In this document: in pieces, positions 39,692-55,254 of the stretch
How the letters are laid out: every line of letters begins with the position of its first letter
How positions within the stretch are numbered: the stretch's first letter is position 1
Assembly: GCA_003023785.1 (NCBI GenBank)
Contig: PXRS01000076.1
Location: 1 to 64,000 of the forward strand
Length of the DNA stretch: 64,000 nucleotides
Source: Halobacteriales archaeon QS_5_68_33
GTDB taxonomy: Archaea; Halobacteriota; Halobacteria; Halobacteriales; Haloarculaceae
Direction of reading: 5' to 3'
The notes under the pieces: generated by a model
Seen by the model: only the letters and a program-made list of their open reading frames with translations
Told to the model about the DNA's origin: nothing
Database searches by the model: none
Program-made: the position numbers and the translations under genes

Positions 39692-41116
39692 TCAGCTGCC
39701 GGTCGTCTCGTCGGCATACCAGCGGTGAACCATCCCTTCCTCGTCTTTGAACAGCAGCGCGGCGCTCCCGTCGTCGCCCGACTCAATAGCGAACTCACCG
39801 CCGGAGAGGCCCGTGGATGTGGCGTCGGCGTAGCGGGTGAGCCCGGAATCGACCGCCGGTCCGGGACTGCCGCCTTCGCCGTCGTAGCGCTGCATGTCGC
39901 CGAACGTCCAGATATCGCCGGTAGCGTTCGGGGAGACGGCGACGTCCGAGGACGGGCCGAAATAGTACGACGGGCCGGCCGCGTCCTTGGTTACCTCGAT
40001 CTTGGCGTTACGGACCGTCCCGTTGTTGCGCAGCAAGCCGATGATAGTGTTCCCGTTGTTGAACTCCAGCTGGACCATCGACTCCACCTCGGAGTTGGTG
40101 TTCTGGACGTAATCGAGTCGGGTGGACGCGTCGCCCTGGACCGAGACGATGGGTCCGGAAACCGACCTGACCGGTTCGAAATTGATGCCGCCGACATGGA
40201 GGTGTCCGTTGCTGCTGGCCTTGATGCGGATCGCCCGGCCCGCGGACCCGCCGATGTTGATGAATCCGATGTTGGCCTTCACTCCGCCGAAATCCGTGTA
40301 GAATACCGTATCTCCCGTTGCGTTTCCGGCGTCGATGTATCCGATCTGTGTCCCGAGGAGTGATTGCTCGCGTTCGACGAGGAACTCGCGGCCGTGGTTG
40401 GCGTCGTACCCGAAGTCAAGGTGGCCCCAGCTGGAGCCGAACGGCGACCCCCGCTCGCAGTGAACCACCGGGTCGATCCAGTCGCGAAAGGCGAGGTTCC
40501 CGATGTTGAACTGCTTCGGGTGGACTCCGCTGTCGTTGGCGAAGTGGAGTGCGGACCCGCCCGTCCGGCGCTCCGCGTCACCACCGCTTATCGTGAACGC
40601 GTCCAGCAACACGAACTTCCCGTCGGTCAGGTGAGTCACCCTGAAACCGTCGCGCTCGAGGTTGGTGAACGTGATCTCGCTCGTGTGTGCCCCCCAGCCG
40701 ACGAACTCGACGAACTGCGAGGGGACGAGCGGTTTCGCCTCCTCAACCTCCGTCGGCGGCAGGAGGACGGTCCCGTACCCTTCGCGGTCGCCGACGGCGT
40801 CGATGGCTGCGAGGGCGTCCGCGACCGGCGTCGCCGTCTCCGCCGGGTCGACCGCGTCTCCCGGGCCCAGTCCCGGCGCGATCGGCACGACGAACCCGTT
40901 CCTGGCTCGTTTGACCGTCGGATCGGTGGGCGTTTGCTGGCTGTCGGCACCCGACGACTGCAACCCGCCGTTCCCGTCGTCAGTCGCCGTCGAGGTGTCA
41001 CGGGACGTCTCGGTCTGTCCCTCGTTCGAAAGCCACTGGCCACACCCAGCGAGCCCTGCCATCGACCCGGTCAGAACTCCGAGAAAGGAGCGCCGTCCCG
41101 GATGTCCCCTTCGCAT
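39692..41116 (-). CDS. TAT lipoprotein with probable right-handed beta-helix
   Basis: RRSFLGVLTGSMAGLAGCGQ; repeated short beta-rich turns (NIGNLAF, NIGFINIGG, HLHVGGINFE). Confidence 0.6.
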   Translation of the reverse strand: MRRGHPGRRSFLGVLTGSMAGLAGCGQWLSNEGQTETSRDTSTATDDGNGGLQSSGADSQQTPTDPTVKRARNGFVVPIAPGLGPGDAVDPAETATPVADALAAIDAVGDREGYGTVLLPPTEVEEAKPLVPSQFVEFVGWGAHTSEITFTNLERDGFRVTHLTDGKFVLLDAFTISGGDAERRTGGSALHFANDSGVHPKQFNIGNLAFRDWIDPVVHCERGSPFGSSWGHLDFGYDANHGREFLVEREQSLLGTQIGYIDAGNATGDTVFYTDFGGVKANIGFINIGGSAGRAIRIKASSNGHLHVGGINFEPVRSVSGPIVSVQGDASTRLDYVQNTNSEVESMVQLEFNNGNTIIGLLRNNGTVRNAKIEVTKDAAGPSYYFGPSSDVAVSPNATGDIWTFGDMQRYDGEGGSPGPAVDSGLTRYADATSTGLSGGEFAIESGDDGSAALLFKDEEGMVHRWYADETTGS

Positions 41117-41323
41117 GCGTACACCTGTGAGGTCAATTATTTAATTACAGCCTTGCTACCGGGATTAACCCTCTATTTCTGTCGGTTCCCGGCGAAACAC
41201 GCCAGCAGTCGGTCACCGGGGTAGCGAACGAAAACATCTCGGTACCGGGTAGCGCCTCTCGGACCGTCCGTCGTGGCCGCTCGCCCCCTCTGTCCGGGGA
41301 GTCTCCGAAAAGTCCGCGGCCCG

Positions 41324-42472
41324 CTACAGCCCCAGTTCCCGCCCGAGGACGAGCCGCTGGATCTCGCTGGTCCCCTCGCCGATCTCCATGAGTTTCGCGT
41401 CCCGGAAAAAGCGCTGTGGCGCGAAGTCGGTGGTGTAGCCGTACCCGCCCAGCACCTGGACGGCGTCCTCGGCCACCTCCCGCGAGATTTCGCTGGCGTC
41501 GAGTTTGGCCATCGAGGACAGGCGCGTCAGGTCCTCGCCGCCGCGGTCGTATTCGATGGCGGCCTTCTGGGTGAGCAGGCGCGCCCGCTCGATCTTGCGG
41601 TCCATCGCGACGAGCATGTCCCGGACGGCGTCGAACTCCCCGATGGGCTGGCCGAACTGCTCGCGCTCCTTCGCGTAGGAGAGGGCGGCCTCGAACGCGC
41701 CCTGTGCCAGCCCCACCGAGAGCGCGGCGATGGAGACCCGGCCGCCGTCGAGGGTCTTCCTGGTCTGGTCCCAGCCGTCGCCGGGGTCGCCCAGCAGGCG
41801 GTCCGCCGGGACGCGAACGTCGTTCAGCCGGATCTCGCAGGTGGGGGAGGCGTTGAGCCCCATCTTGTCCCACACCGTCGAGACCTCGAAGCCGTCGTCC
41901 GCGGGGTCGACGACGAACGTCGAAATGGCGCCGTACCCGCCGTCGGGTTCGGTGACGGCCTTCACCAGGACCGACCCCGCGACGTTCGCGTTGGTGATGA
42001 ACTGCTTGGTCCCGTTCAGGACCCACTCGTCGCCCTCTTTCCTGGCGGTCGTGTCCATGTCGGAGGCGTCCGACCCCGACCCGGGTTCGGTCAGCGCCCA
42101 CGCGCCCAGGTGCTCGCCCGTGGCCAGCGGGCGGAGCCACTGCTCTCGCTGCTCGTCGGTGCCGAACAGCTCGATCGGTTTGGCCCCCAGCGAGACGTGA
42201 GCGGCGTACGAGAGCCCGACAGCGCCCGAAACGCGGCCCAGCTCCTCCGTGACGAGGGCGTACATGAGCTGGTCGCCGCCCAGCCCGCCCCATTTCTCGT
42301 CGATGGGCACGCCCATCACGTCCAGTTCGGCCAGCCGGTCGAACACCTCGGCGGGGAACCGGTGTTCGTCCTCGATCTCCTGGGCGATGGGGGCGACCTC
42401 CGCGTCACAGAACTCCCGGACGGAGTCCCGGATCATCCGGTGTTCCTCGGGGAGGGTGAAGTCCATGCGCAA
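41324..42472 (-). CDS. Acyl-CoA dehydrogenase
   Basis: MRMDFTLPEEHRMIRDSVREFCDAEV; ALTEPGSGSDASDMDTTA; GGYGYTTDFAPQRFFRDAKLMEIGEGTSEI. Confidence 0.97.
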   Translation of the reverse strand: MRMDFTLPEEHRMIRDSVREFCDAEVAPIAQEIEDEHRFPAEVFDRLAELDVMGVPIDEKWGGLGGDQLMYALVTEELGRVSGAVGLSYAAHVSLGAKPIELFGTDEQREQWLRPLATGEHLGAWALTEPGSGSDASDMDTTARKEGDEWVLNGTKQFITNANVAGSVLVKAVTEPDGGYGAISTFVVDPADDGFEVSTVWDKMGLNASPTCEIRLNDVRVPADRLLGDPGDGWDQTRKTLDGGRVSIAALSVGLAQGAFEAALSYAKEREQFGQPIGEFDAVRDMLVAMDRKIERARLLTQKAAIEYDRGGEDLTRLSSMAKLDASEISREVAEDAVQVLGGYGYTTDFAPQRFFRDAKLMEIGEGTSEIQRLVLGRELGL

Positions 42473-42611
42473 AACTTGCCGCGTGTCGGAATAAAGACTG
42501 TGGCGGGTCGGGCGGTCGCGGTGAGCCCCGGCGGGGCGGCTTCGACACCGCGGGAACGACCGCCAGCGCCGACAGAACGACTAAACCCGTGGCGTCCGTC
42601 CGGGAAACCGG

Positions 42612-43409
42612 ATGGCGTTCAGGCGGCTCATGCGCGGGACAGTGCCCTGGCCGACACTGGAAGGTGTCATCAGGGAGGTCGTGGACCGCTACGATATCGA
42701 CACCGCCCGCGTGGAGTTTCTGGACGCCGACAACTGGCTGTCGACGCCCTGCGTCGTCAACGACCGCCTGTTCGTGAAGGTGGTCACCGAGCAGAACTCG
42801 CTCGTGCAGGCGCTGTTGACGGCGGGCCGGAACCTCGGCGCCTTCTCCAGCGGCCGCGAGGGCTTTTTCGAGCGGTTCGACGCGCCCATCGAGATGGCCG
42901 AGCACGAACTCGACGCCAACCGGCGGATGCGCGAGCTGGGCATCAACGCGCCCGAACCCAAGGAGGCCTTCGAGCACGAGGACGTCGCGGTGATGGTCCT
43001 GGCGTACCTGCCCGACTTCCGGGCGCTCGGGGACCTCCCGCCCGCGGCGGTCCGGGACCACGCCGTCGACCTCTTCCGGGCGCTGGAGGTGATGCACGAC
43101 GCCAACCTCGCGCACGGCGACCTCCAGCGCGAGAACGTCCTCGTCGCCGGCGGGGAACTGTACTTCATCGACGCGACGAACGTCCAGGACGGGGCCATCG
43201 ACGACGCCCGGTGGTACGACACTGCCTGCGCGCTCGGCGCGCTCGAACCCGCCATCGGCGCCCGCGACGCCGTCGCCGCCGCCCTCGAAGTCCACGACGC
43301 CCGCGACCTGCTGGAGGCCCGCGAGTTCCTCGACTTCGTCGCGATCCGCCCCGAACACGAGTTCGACGCCGCCGCGCTCAAGGGCGAGATCGAGAAACAC
43401 GCCGCCTGA
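42612..43409 (+). CDS. RIO-like/atypical Ser-Thr kinase-fold protein
   Basis: MHDANLAHGDLQRENVLVAGGELYFIDATNV catalytic loop. Confidence 0.8.
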   Translation: MAFRRLMRGTVPWPTLEGVIREVVDRYDIDTARVEFLDADNWLSTPCVVNDRLFVKVVTEQNSLVQALLTAGRNLGAFSSGREGFFERFDAPIEMAEHELDANRRMRELGINAPEPKEAFEHEDVAVMVLAYLPDFRALGDLPPAAVRDHAVDLFRALEVMHDANLAHGDLQRENVLVAGGELYFIDATNVQDGAIDDARWYDTACALGALEPAIGARDAVAAALEVHDARDLLEAREFLDFVAIRPEHEFDAAALKGEIEKHAA

Positions 43410-43444
43410 CGGGGCCGTCGGCCCCGCCCGGCGGTTTCGGCCGT

Positions 43445-44356
43445 TCAGCCGGTCTGTCGACCGCGGGTCGTCACGGCGATGCCCGCCAGCACGACGGCCC
43501 CGCCGACGACCGTCCACGGTCCGGGGATCTCGGCGAGCAGGACCATCGCCAGCAGGGTGCTCCCGACCGGTTCGCCCAGCAGCGAGACGCTCACCACTGC
43601 GGGCTCGACGTGTTCGAGCGCCCAGTTGAGCGCCGTGTGCCCGAACACGCCCGGCCCGGCGGCCATCGCGAGGAAGAGCCCCCACTCGACGGGCGGGTAG
43701 CCCAGCAGGGCGACGTCCTGGACGAGCGCGACCCCCAGCAGTCCCGCCGCACAGACCGAGTAGACGACGGTGACGTACGGGACCAGCGGCACGCGCACCC
43801 GGAGCGACCGGCCGGCGAGGACGTAGGCGGCCATCGTCACCGCGCCGACGACGGCCAGCGCGTTCCCGGCGAGCGGGCGCGGGCCGACCAGGGCGCCGCC
43901 CAGCAGGTCGCCCGCCGACATCACGGCCATCCCCGCCACCGCGAGGAGGATCCCCCCGAGTTTCCGGGCGCCGAGGCGCTCGTCGAGCAGTGCCCACGCG
44001 CCGACGGCGACGAACAGCGGCTGGGCCTGGACGAGCGTGACGGAGGCGGCGACGCTCGTCCACTCGACGGACTGGAACCAGGCGGCGAAGTGGGCCGCCA
44101 GCGCCAGCCCCGTCGCGCCCGCCGCCAGCGCGTCGCGCCCGCCCAGCGAGCGCAGGTGCTCGCCGTGGCGGGTAAAGGCGAGGGGCGCGAGCAGCCCCGT
44201 CGTGAACAGCACGCGGTAGAAGGCGGCGACGGTCGGCGGCGCCCCGCTCCAGCGGATGAGAACGGCGCTGGTCGAGACGGCGAACACCGCCACCGCGAGC
44301 GCGGCCATCGGGGACACCCGCCCCTCCAGGCGCGTCGTCAGCGTCTCGCCGGCCAT
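43445..44356 (-). CDS. EamA/DMT-family transporter
   Basis: 10-TM EamA pattern; RWSGAPPTVAAFYRVLFTTGLL; GEPVGSTLLAMVLLAEIPGPW. Confidence 0.9.
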   Translation of the reverse strand: MAGETLTTRLEGRVSPMAALAVAVFAVSTSAVLIRWSGAPPTVAAFYRVLFTTGLLAPLAFTRHGEHLRSLGGRDALAAGATGLALAAHFAAWFQSVEWTSVAASVTLVQAQPLFVAVGAWALLDERLGARKLGGILLAVAGMAVMSAGDLLGGALVGPRPLAGNALAVVGAVTMAAYVLAGRSLRVRVPLVPYVTVVYSVCAAGLLGVALVQDVALLGYPPVEWGLFLAMAAGPGVFGHTALNWALEHVEPAVVSVSLLGEPVGSTLLAMVLLAEIPGPWTVVGGAVVLAGIAVTTRGRQTG

Positions 44357-44451
44357 CGTCCCGCGTTACGACAGCCGCGACTTTCCTCTTGTGGTCCGGA
44401 CAGCGGGTCCGCGCCGCAAAAAGGTGGGTCGGTCACACGGTCGGTCGTACA

Positions 44452-49047
<4,596 letters not shown>

Positions 49048-49320
49048 CCTCGGACAGTATCGGCCCCCCCGATAAGAGCGTGTCCCTCAAGGCCTATTGG
49101 GACACACTAACACAATTAAGGGGATATAATGGATATGTGTCTCGTCGAACCGTCGCGGCGACGGTGAGCCGGACGGGATCGAAAGAACGTCTCTTTTGCG
49201 GCGCTATTTCGTGGTTTCTTTTATCGTTTTCCGGGCCTGACGTCCGACGATACAAGCCAACCGGACATAAATCAAACGGTCGGGTGCAGTATTCGCGACC
49301 GGTCGGGCAGGCGGATCGTG

Positions 49321-49391
49321 ATACTGTCGGACACAAGTGATGCCACCGCTCCGGTGACTGTTTCGGGGTCTTCGAGATGCATGTCCCCGAA
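49321..49391 (-). repeat. Family C mini-element fragment, right copy
   Basis: ATACTGTCGGACACAAG followed by reverse complement of the 56-bp block at 44555..44610. Confidence 0.9.
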
Positions 49392-49493
49392 GAGTCTGAC
49401 GACGTTTTATGTCATCCGCCGCGCCAGTCGGTGATGCCGTGGGCGCGGTACGGTCACACGCTCCCGTTCCCCGCCTCCGGCGGACCCATCCTG

Positions 49494-49574
49494 TACTGGT
49501 CGACAGAGGCCCTGATAGATATTCGTCGAGACGCGGCGGGGGGCGAATTCTATCAACCGTTCTGTCGACCAGTA
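49494..49574 (+). repeat. Family B palindromic mini-element, copy B2
   Basis: Same 14-bp ends as B1; differs by two substitutions and one indel over ~80 bp. Confidence 0.93.
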
Positions 49575-49677
49575 TATCCATCCCTCGGTTCCGTGACTTC
49601 TCGCTCGTCGAGCGACGCCGCTGTCGGGAGCGCGACCGCTGTCGAGGGCGCGACCGCAAGAACTGCCCGGTCCCGGG

Positions 49678-50346
49678 TCAGGCGGCGGCTTCCTCGCCGC
49701 GGAGGAACGTGCGGATCGCGGAGAGGTCGTCGTGGCTGGCCAGGATCGCCACCTCGTCGCCGGGTTCGATCACCGTCCGGGGCAGCGGGATGGACATGGA
49801 TTCGTTGCGGCGGCCGTGGGCGTAGATGCGGGCGTCGCCTTCGAGTTCGACGCCGACGACGCGTTCGCCGATGGCCGGGGAGCCCTCCGGGATCCGGACC
49901 GTCGCGACGGAGAGTTCGTCGGTCAGGTCCGCGAGCACGTTGAAGTCGCCGCCCATGAGCGCGGTCTTGGCGCCGGCCGCGCCCAGGCGCTCGGGATAGA
50001 TGATCTCGTCGACGTCCTCGGCGTACTTCTCGAAGATCTCCTGGCGGTAGTCCTCGTCGATGCGCAGGACCGTCCGCAGGCCGTAGTGCTTGCCGAGCAT
50101 GCACGCCGAGAAGTTGGTGTTCAGGTTACCCGTCAGCGCGGCGATGGCGTCGGCGTCGGCGATCCCCGCTTCCTCCAGGACGGACTCCTCGGCGCCGTCC
50201 CCCTCGACGATGTCGAACCCCTCGGCCTCCGCCCGCCGGATCTTCTCGGGGTCGTTCTCGACGAGGACGAGGTCGTGGCCCTCGCTCTGAAGGATCCGGG
50301 CGACGCGCATCCCCACGCGACCGAACCCGACGATGACAAACTCCAT
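49678..50346 (-). CDS. trkA: TrkA-type NAD-binding potassium transport regulator
   Basis: MEFVIVGFGRVGMRVARILQSEGHDLVLVENDP RCK-N; RCK-C GDEVAILAS. Confidence 0.93.
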   Translation of the reverse strand: MEFVIVGFGRVGMRVARILQSEGHDLVLVENDPEKIRRAEAEGFDIVEGDGAEESVLEEAGIADADAIAALTGNLNTNFSACMLGKHYGLRTVLRIDEDYRQEIFEKYAEDVDEIIYPERLGAAGAKTALMGGDFNVLADLTDELSVATVRIPEGSPAIGERVVGVELEGDARIYAHGRRNESMSIPLPRTVIEPGDEVAILASHDDLSAIRTFLRGEEAAA

Positions 50347-50541
50347 GCTATCGGGTTCGGCACCCGTCCCCATAACTGCTGTCGTGGTCGGGCCCCCGCG
50401 TCGACGCGGATCACCGGACCGTCTCGCCGGCGGGCGAGAACTCCGACCCGCGCTCGGCGTCGAACCCGTCCGGTTCGTCGTCGCGCGTCCCGGCGTCGGC
50501 CGTAGCGTCCCTCCGACCGTCCGACCGCTCCGCCTCGTGTA

Positions 50542-53500
50542 TCAGTCTTCGAGCGCGAGCGACGCGAGCATCGCCTCCAGCTGGACGCGTTCGCTGGCGC
50601 CGCGGGTGATGCGGTACTCCGTCTCGCCGATGCGGTCGAGCAGCCTGACCGCGGCCTCGTCGTCGAGGTCGAACTCCCAGACGCCGCGGTGGAGCTGGTC
50701 GATGACGTCGCCGCCGGCGATACCCTCCTCGGTCAGCAGGCGGTCGAGCGTCGACCGCGCGGCGGTGAAGTCGCCGTCCAGGGCCTGCTCGACCATCTCG
50801 TGGACCGCCTCCGGGCGCGCCGTGGAGGTCAGCGCGTAGACGGCCTCCTCGTCGACCACCTCGCCCGTGACCGAGGCGGCCTGCAGCGCGTTGATCGCCT
50901 TGCGCATGTCGCCGTCGGCCGCGTAGACCAGCGCGTCCACGCCGCCCTCGGTGAGTTCTATTCCCTCCGCGTCGGCGATGTGGCGCATTTCCTCGGCGAC
51001 CGCCTCGTCCGACAGCGGCGAGAACCGGAAGACCGCACAGCGGGACTGGATCGGGTCGATGATCCGGCTGGAGTAGTTACACGAGAGGATGAACCGGACG
51101 TTGTTCGAGAACTGCTCCATCGTCCGGCGGAGCGCGGATTGTGCGTCGCTCGTGTTGTGAGTCAGGATCCCGTTGGCGAGCATGAAGTTCGGCGTGCCCT
51201 TCATGGTGATGTTGTAGGCCTTCCCCCGGTGGCTGTATTCGATATTGCGTACCGTCGCTGTCTGGACTGGTTGTAGCCCACCGTCGGATACGAGAGCGGG
51301 TTCGAACTCGTCTCTCGTGTAGTGTTCGTGGTGAGGGAGTTCACCGTCCCCAACGACGATGAATCTGTAGTCGTCACCGTACGTTTCGAGGAATTCTTCT
51401 ACCTTCTCGGTCTGCCCCCACAACTTTGCAACGCCCTTGACTTCGATCACGATATCGTCGATCAGGAAGTCAGGGTGGAAGACCGAATCCGACAGTTCGA
51501 ACTCCGGTTCGTATTCGTATTCAACCCCGGCGTCCTGTAGCGCCTTCGCAACCTCGTATTCCCAGCCTGAGCGGACGAGGTGGCTGAGTTCCTCACTGTA
51601 TCTGGTGTTCCCACCCGTCGGTTCATGCCCCATCAGCGCTTCCGAAACCTTCTGTGCGACTTCGGGGTTGCGCATCGGGTTGTTGTCGCCGGTAATGTCA
51701 CAGACGGGATAGTCACAGTTTTCGGTGGCCTTCTCGACCAGTTCGGCTTTCCGGTCGTCGTATAGGTCGTCCCACCACTCGGCGGAACTTCGTCCGATCT
51801 GTTCTTTTACTGCTTCGGGGTTCGCGTCAACGACCCACTCTTCCCACGGAGTTCCGGAGCGCCGCTTGCTGATCTTCTCGCGGAACCGATCGATGGCTTC
51901 CTCGTCCATCTCCCAGACGGAAACACCGTGGAACTCCCCTCCGTAATTCGGGTTGTTCTCGCCCGCAAGCCTCCCGTCGGAGAGCGTCTCGACTATCTTC
52001 TCTCGGCGTTCGTCCGACCACTCCGTCCCGTACATCGGGTTGCTCTCCCCCTGCATCTCGCGACTGTGGCCTTCGTTCTTACAGTCGACGGAGCAGAACC
52101 TCCCCGCGGTCCAGTCTCCACAGGTGTCACACCGTGACACACCGATCTCGTCTCCAAAATCGGCGATCTCGTCCCCGGGAGATAGCTCTCGAAGTTCTTT
52201 CTCGACGAGTCTACCGTCGTCTCCGACCACGAAAAACGGGTGCCCGAGGCTCGCGAGCATCGTCCGTCCGTCGTCCAGTTCCAACTCGAAGAAGTCGGCC
52301 ACGCCCGAATCGACGAGCTTTCCTTTGTCCGACTGAACCTCGTTCGTCTCGAAGTCGACGGAGGGAATCGGTTCTCCGTCTTCGCTCACCTCTTCTATCG
52401 GCTTCACTTCGGGAGAGGACGGATACCCGGTCACGACTTCCGTCCCCGGTGGGACACACAGTGCGTCGGCCTCGTCGAGGAAGATGATCCGGTGGTCGAC
52501 GCCGCCGAAGGAGGTGCGCGCGAAGCTCTTGATCCGGTCGCGGACCACGTCGATGCCGCGTTCGTCCGAGGCGTTGAGTTCGAGGAAGTTGTCTTCCCAG
52601 TCCTCGCCGTAGAGTTCGCGAGCGATGGCCGAGGCGCAGGTGGTGTTGTGCATCACCGTCGGAACATGACCGGCGACGTAGTTTCGGGACTTCGGGACGG
52701 TGAGGTCGTAGACGCGACGGCTGTCCTGCTCGTGTTCGACACCGGTCACCTCGTCGAAGTAGAGGGAACTCTCGACGAGGCGGTCGAGCGTCCGGATGTC
52801 TTCGAGGACGTCCATCGAGAGCATCTCCGTCGCGACTGTTTCGAGCCGTGACGCGACGGTCGCGAATCGCGGGAACGACCGGAGCTGGATGTCGTCGTCG
52901 TTGAGCAGGTTCGAGACGTCGGTACCGAGCATGTGCGTTCCGTCCGTGACCTGTTCGTGGGTGACAGCCAGTGCGTCGATCGCGTCCCGGAGTGTCTGCT
53001 GGACTCGATCCGTGTCCGGTAACTCCTCGTCGGCGACCAAACCGACGAGACGCTCCGCCCGCTCGGCGTACGGCGTCCGCCGACCGTCTGCGTATTCGAG
53101 GAGGCGGTCCTTCCGGATCCCGGTTTCCGATTCGACCTCGCGCCGCGTCTCGATCGGCTCCAGTTCCGGTCGTGTCTCCGTCCAGACGACCGGAACCTTG
53201 TCCGTCGCAGTCAGGTCCGCTTCGAGACGGGACAACGCTTCGATGACCTCCTGTGTCCGTTCGATCCTGTCGGTAGCCGATTCGAGGACGGCCACGAGGT
53301 CGTCCTCGTAGTTCTCCCGTCCCGGGGTGTCGGGGTTGAGCGACGCCGTACAGAGTTCGGATTTCGAGAGGTGAAGCGCGTCACACAGGTCGTCGACGGC
53401 GCGCTGGACGGGAACGGTGTCGTGATTGGGATTTCCGTCTCTGGCCGCGTTGGACTCCAGTCGGGTCGATTTCGGTTCGACCGTGAATCCGATTTCGTCT

Positions 53501-54939
53501 GCGAAGCGAGCGAGGTGGGTCGAACCGGAGACGTAGAGCGTGTGGTACTCGCGTTCGACGTCGCTGCCGTTCGTCGGAGCTTTCCGTTCCCGTTTCCGAC
53601 GGGACGGGATCCCGAAGTCCGCCAGCAGGTACGAGAGGAGAGTGATCAGGCCCCCGTCCTTCTGGGTGAGTTCGATGATGCCCGATTCGGTGACGTGTCC
53701 CTCCGCGTCGAACACCGCCCGGAGGAAGGCGCTTCGGCTGTCGACATCGGCACGGAGTATCGTCGATCCGAACGGGCTGTCGCCCTCCCCGTCGACCGCC
53801 TTCGCGAACACGTCGAAACACGAGGACAGGTACTCCGTCAGCGTCCTGCTGTTGAGTTCGACGTACGGGACCCCCTGCTGTGTGCCACGTTTCGGCTCGA
53901 CGGCGAACAGGTCTCGTGCGGCCGTCTCGAACTGGTTCAGCAGCGTCTCGTCGGTGTTGTAGAACTTGATCCGACCGTCCGAAACCCGTGCTTCGCTGAT
54001 CGCGAGGCCGACGAACCGGGTCAATTCGGGCGTTACCTCCCACGGCGGAGTCACAGACGGTGACCGGTTGTTGTTCGTCGGGGACACCCACTGGATCGCA
54101 TCGATATGGCGTCGGAGTTCGTCTCCGGAGACATCGAGGGACCGGACCGCCGAGAGCGGGCAAGTCGTACTCGTCGCGTCGAGCGCGTCGTCCGATACCT
54201 GCCGGTTGACTGCCAGCACGTACTTGCGGGGTGCATCGACAGCCGCCACCGCATCGTCGACCGTCTCCTCGCGCCGGATCGCCCGCAGGATCTTCTTTTT
54301 CTGCCCGACGTGGCCGGCCTCGTAGGGGATCTCGTATTCCCGTGCGAACTCGTCGGTGACGTGGACGAACGTGCGTTCGCCGTCCATTTCGTGAAACCAG
54401 TCGAGTTTCGAGTCGCTCTCCGGGAGGGGCGCTTCGAGCGGTCGAGCGACCCGGTCTCCCTCCTCGAGACCTTCCGCGTTTCGCCACTCCAGCCCTTCGC
54501 TCGTGACGACGAGCAGTCGATGTTCCGGCGTCACCGTCATCTCTCCCCCGTCCCGCGTCCGAACGGTCACGACCTCGTCTGCCGTTTTGCCGAATCGGTA
54601 GCTCGGCGACGTGTACTCGAACTCACCCCGGTCGGTCAGTGTAAGGACTTCGAGTCCGTCGTCAGCCCGTTCGAATCCCTCGATGTCGCCCGCGACTGTC
54701 TCCATTCGTGACAGTCCTTCGCTCGTGAGAACCGGTGTCTCTCCCGTGACGCACTTCCCGACGCCCGCCGGCCCCGAGAAGAGGAGGTGGGGCAGGTCGC
54801 GGCGCTCGACGTAGCTCCGGAGGCGTTCGACGCTGTCCTCCTGCCCGACCACCTCCTCTAAGGTCTGCGGGCGGTACTTCTCGATCCAGACCGCGTCCCG
54901 TCCGGCCCGCGCCTCCGCCTCCGCGTCGGCCTCGCTCAT
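50542..54939 (-). CDS. rfcS: Replication factor C small subunit precursor with two inteins
   Basis: Exteins join to [20 protein letters not shown]...[24 protein letters not shown], ~327-aa clamp-loader subunit. Confidence 0.97.
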   Translation of the reverse strand: MSEADAEAEARAGRDAVWIEKYRPQTLEEVVGQEDSVERLRSYVERRDLPHLLFSGPAGVGKCVTGETPVLTSEGLSRMETVAGDIEGFERADDGLEVLTLTDRGEFEYTSPSYRFGKTADEVVTVRTRDGGEMTVTPEHRLLVVTSEGLEWRNAEGLEEGDRVARPLEAPLPESDSKLDWFHEMDGERTFVHVTDEFAREYEIPYEAGHVGQKKKILRAIRREETVDDAVAAVDAPRKYVLAVNRQVSDDALDATSTTCPLSAVRSLDVSGDELRRHIDAIQWVSPTNNNRSPSVTPPWEVTPELTRFVGLAISEARVSDGRIKFYNTDETLLNQFETAARDLFAVEPKRGTQQGVPYVELNSRTLTEYLSSCFDVFAKAVDGEGDSPFGSTILRADVDSRSAFLRAVFDAEGHVTESGIIELTQKDGGLITLLSYLLADFGIPSRRKRERKAPTNGSDVEREYHTLYVSGSTHLARFADEIGFTVEPKSTRLESNAARDGNPNHDTVPVQRAVDDLCDALHLSKSELCTASLNPDTPGRENYEDDLVAVLESATDRIERTQEVIEALSRLEADLTATDKVPVVWTETRPELEPIETRREVESETGIRKDRLLEYADGRRTPYAERAERLVGLVADEELPDTDRVQQTLRDAIDALAVTHEQVTDGTHMLGTDVSNLLNDDDIQLRSFPRFATVASRLETVATEMLSMDVLEDIRTLDRLVESSLYFDEVTGVEHEQDSRRVYDLTVPKSRNYVAGHVPTVMHNTTCASAIARELYGEDWEDNFLELNASDERGIDVVRDRIKSFARTSFGGVDHRIIFLDEADALCVPPGTEVVTGYPSSPEVKPIEEVSEDGEPIPSVDFETNEVQSDKGKLVDSGVADFFELELDDGRTMLASLGHPFFVVGDDGRLVEKELRELSPGDEIADFGDEIGVSRCDTCGDWTAGRFCSVDCKNEGHSREMQGESNPMYGTEWSDERREKIVETLSDGRLAGENNPNYGGEFHGVSVWEMDEEAIDRFREKISKRRSGTPWEEWVVDANPEAVKEQIGRSSAEWWDDLYDDRKAELVEKATENCDYPVCDITGDNNPMRNPEVAQKVSEALMGHEPTGGNTRYSEELSHLVRSGWEYEVAKALQDAGVEYEYEPEFELSDSVFHPDFLIDDIVIEVKGVAKLWGQTEKVEEFLETYGDDYRFIVVGDGELPHHEHYTRDEFEPALVSDGGLQPVQTATVRNIEYSHRGKAYNITMKGTPNFMLANGILTHNTSDAQSALRRTMEQFSNNVRFILSCNYSSRIIDPIQSRCAVFRFSPLSDEAVAEEMRHIADAEGIELTEGGVDALVYAADGDMRKAINALQAASVTGEVVDEEAVYALTSTARPEAVHEMVEQALDGDFTAARSTLDRLLTEEGIAGGDVIDQLHRGVWEFDLDDEAAVRLLDRIGETEYRITRGASERVQLEAMLASLALED
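51154..52458 (-). mobile_element. Intein 2 (435 aa) in Walker B region of RfcS with NUMOD3-like repeats and PD-(D/E)XK-like nuclease
   Basis: Begins [11 protein letters not shown], block [12 protein letters not shown], ends [11 protein letters not shown]; internal [68 protein letters not shown]...[14 protein letters not shown]. Confidence 0.93.
52645..54753 (-). mobile_element. Intein 1 (703 aa) in Walker A motif of RfcS, LAGLIDADG-type
   Basis: Begins [11 protein letters not shown], block [19 protein letters not shown]-like [14 protein letters not shown] and [12 protein letters not shown], ends VPTVMHN|T. Confidence 0.95.
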
Positions 54940-55053
54940 GTCCGGACGGAGGCGACGCCCGTCCGTAAACCTACCGAGAGGACCCCGGCGCGGGGGTCGC
55001 TGCGCCGACGGCGCGGGCGACACGCTCAAGACGCGGCGGGCGAACACCCGGGT

Positions 55054-55254
55054 ATGCACGTCACGGTGTCGGTCGTCGGCGAGGACACCCGCGAGGTCAG
55101 CGTCGCGGAGGGCGACACCTACGCCGACCTGCTCGCAGGGCTGGCTTACAGCCCCCACGAGGTGTCCGTGCTGGTCGACGGCCGGCCCGTCCCCGCGGAC
55201 CGGCCGGTCGACGCCGACCGCGTCGAGGTGCTCCGCCTCGTCAAGGGCGGGTAG
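55054..55254 (+). CDS. samp2: Ubiquitin-like small archaeal modifier protein (SAMP2-like)
   Basis: 66 aa, beta-grasp, C-terminal VLRLVKGG diglycine. Confidence 0.9.
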   Translation: MHVTVSVVGEDTREVSVAEGDTYADLLAGLAYSPHEVSVLVDGRPVPADRPVDADRVEVLRLVKGG

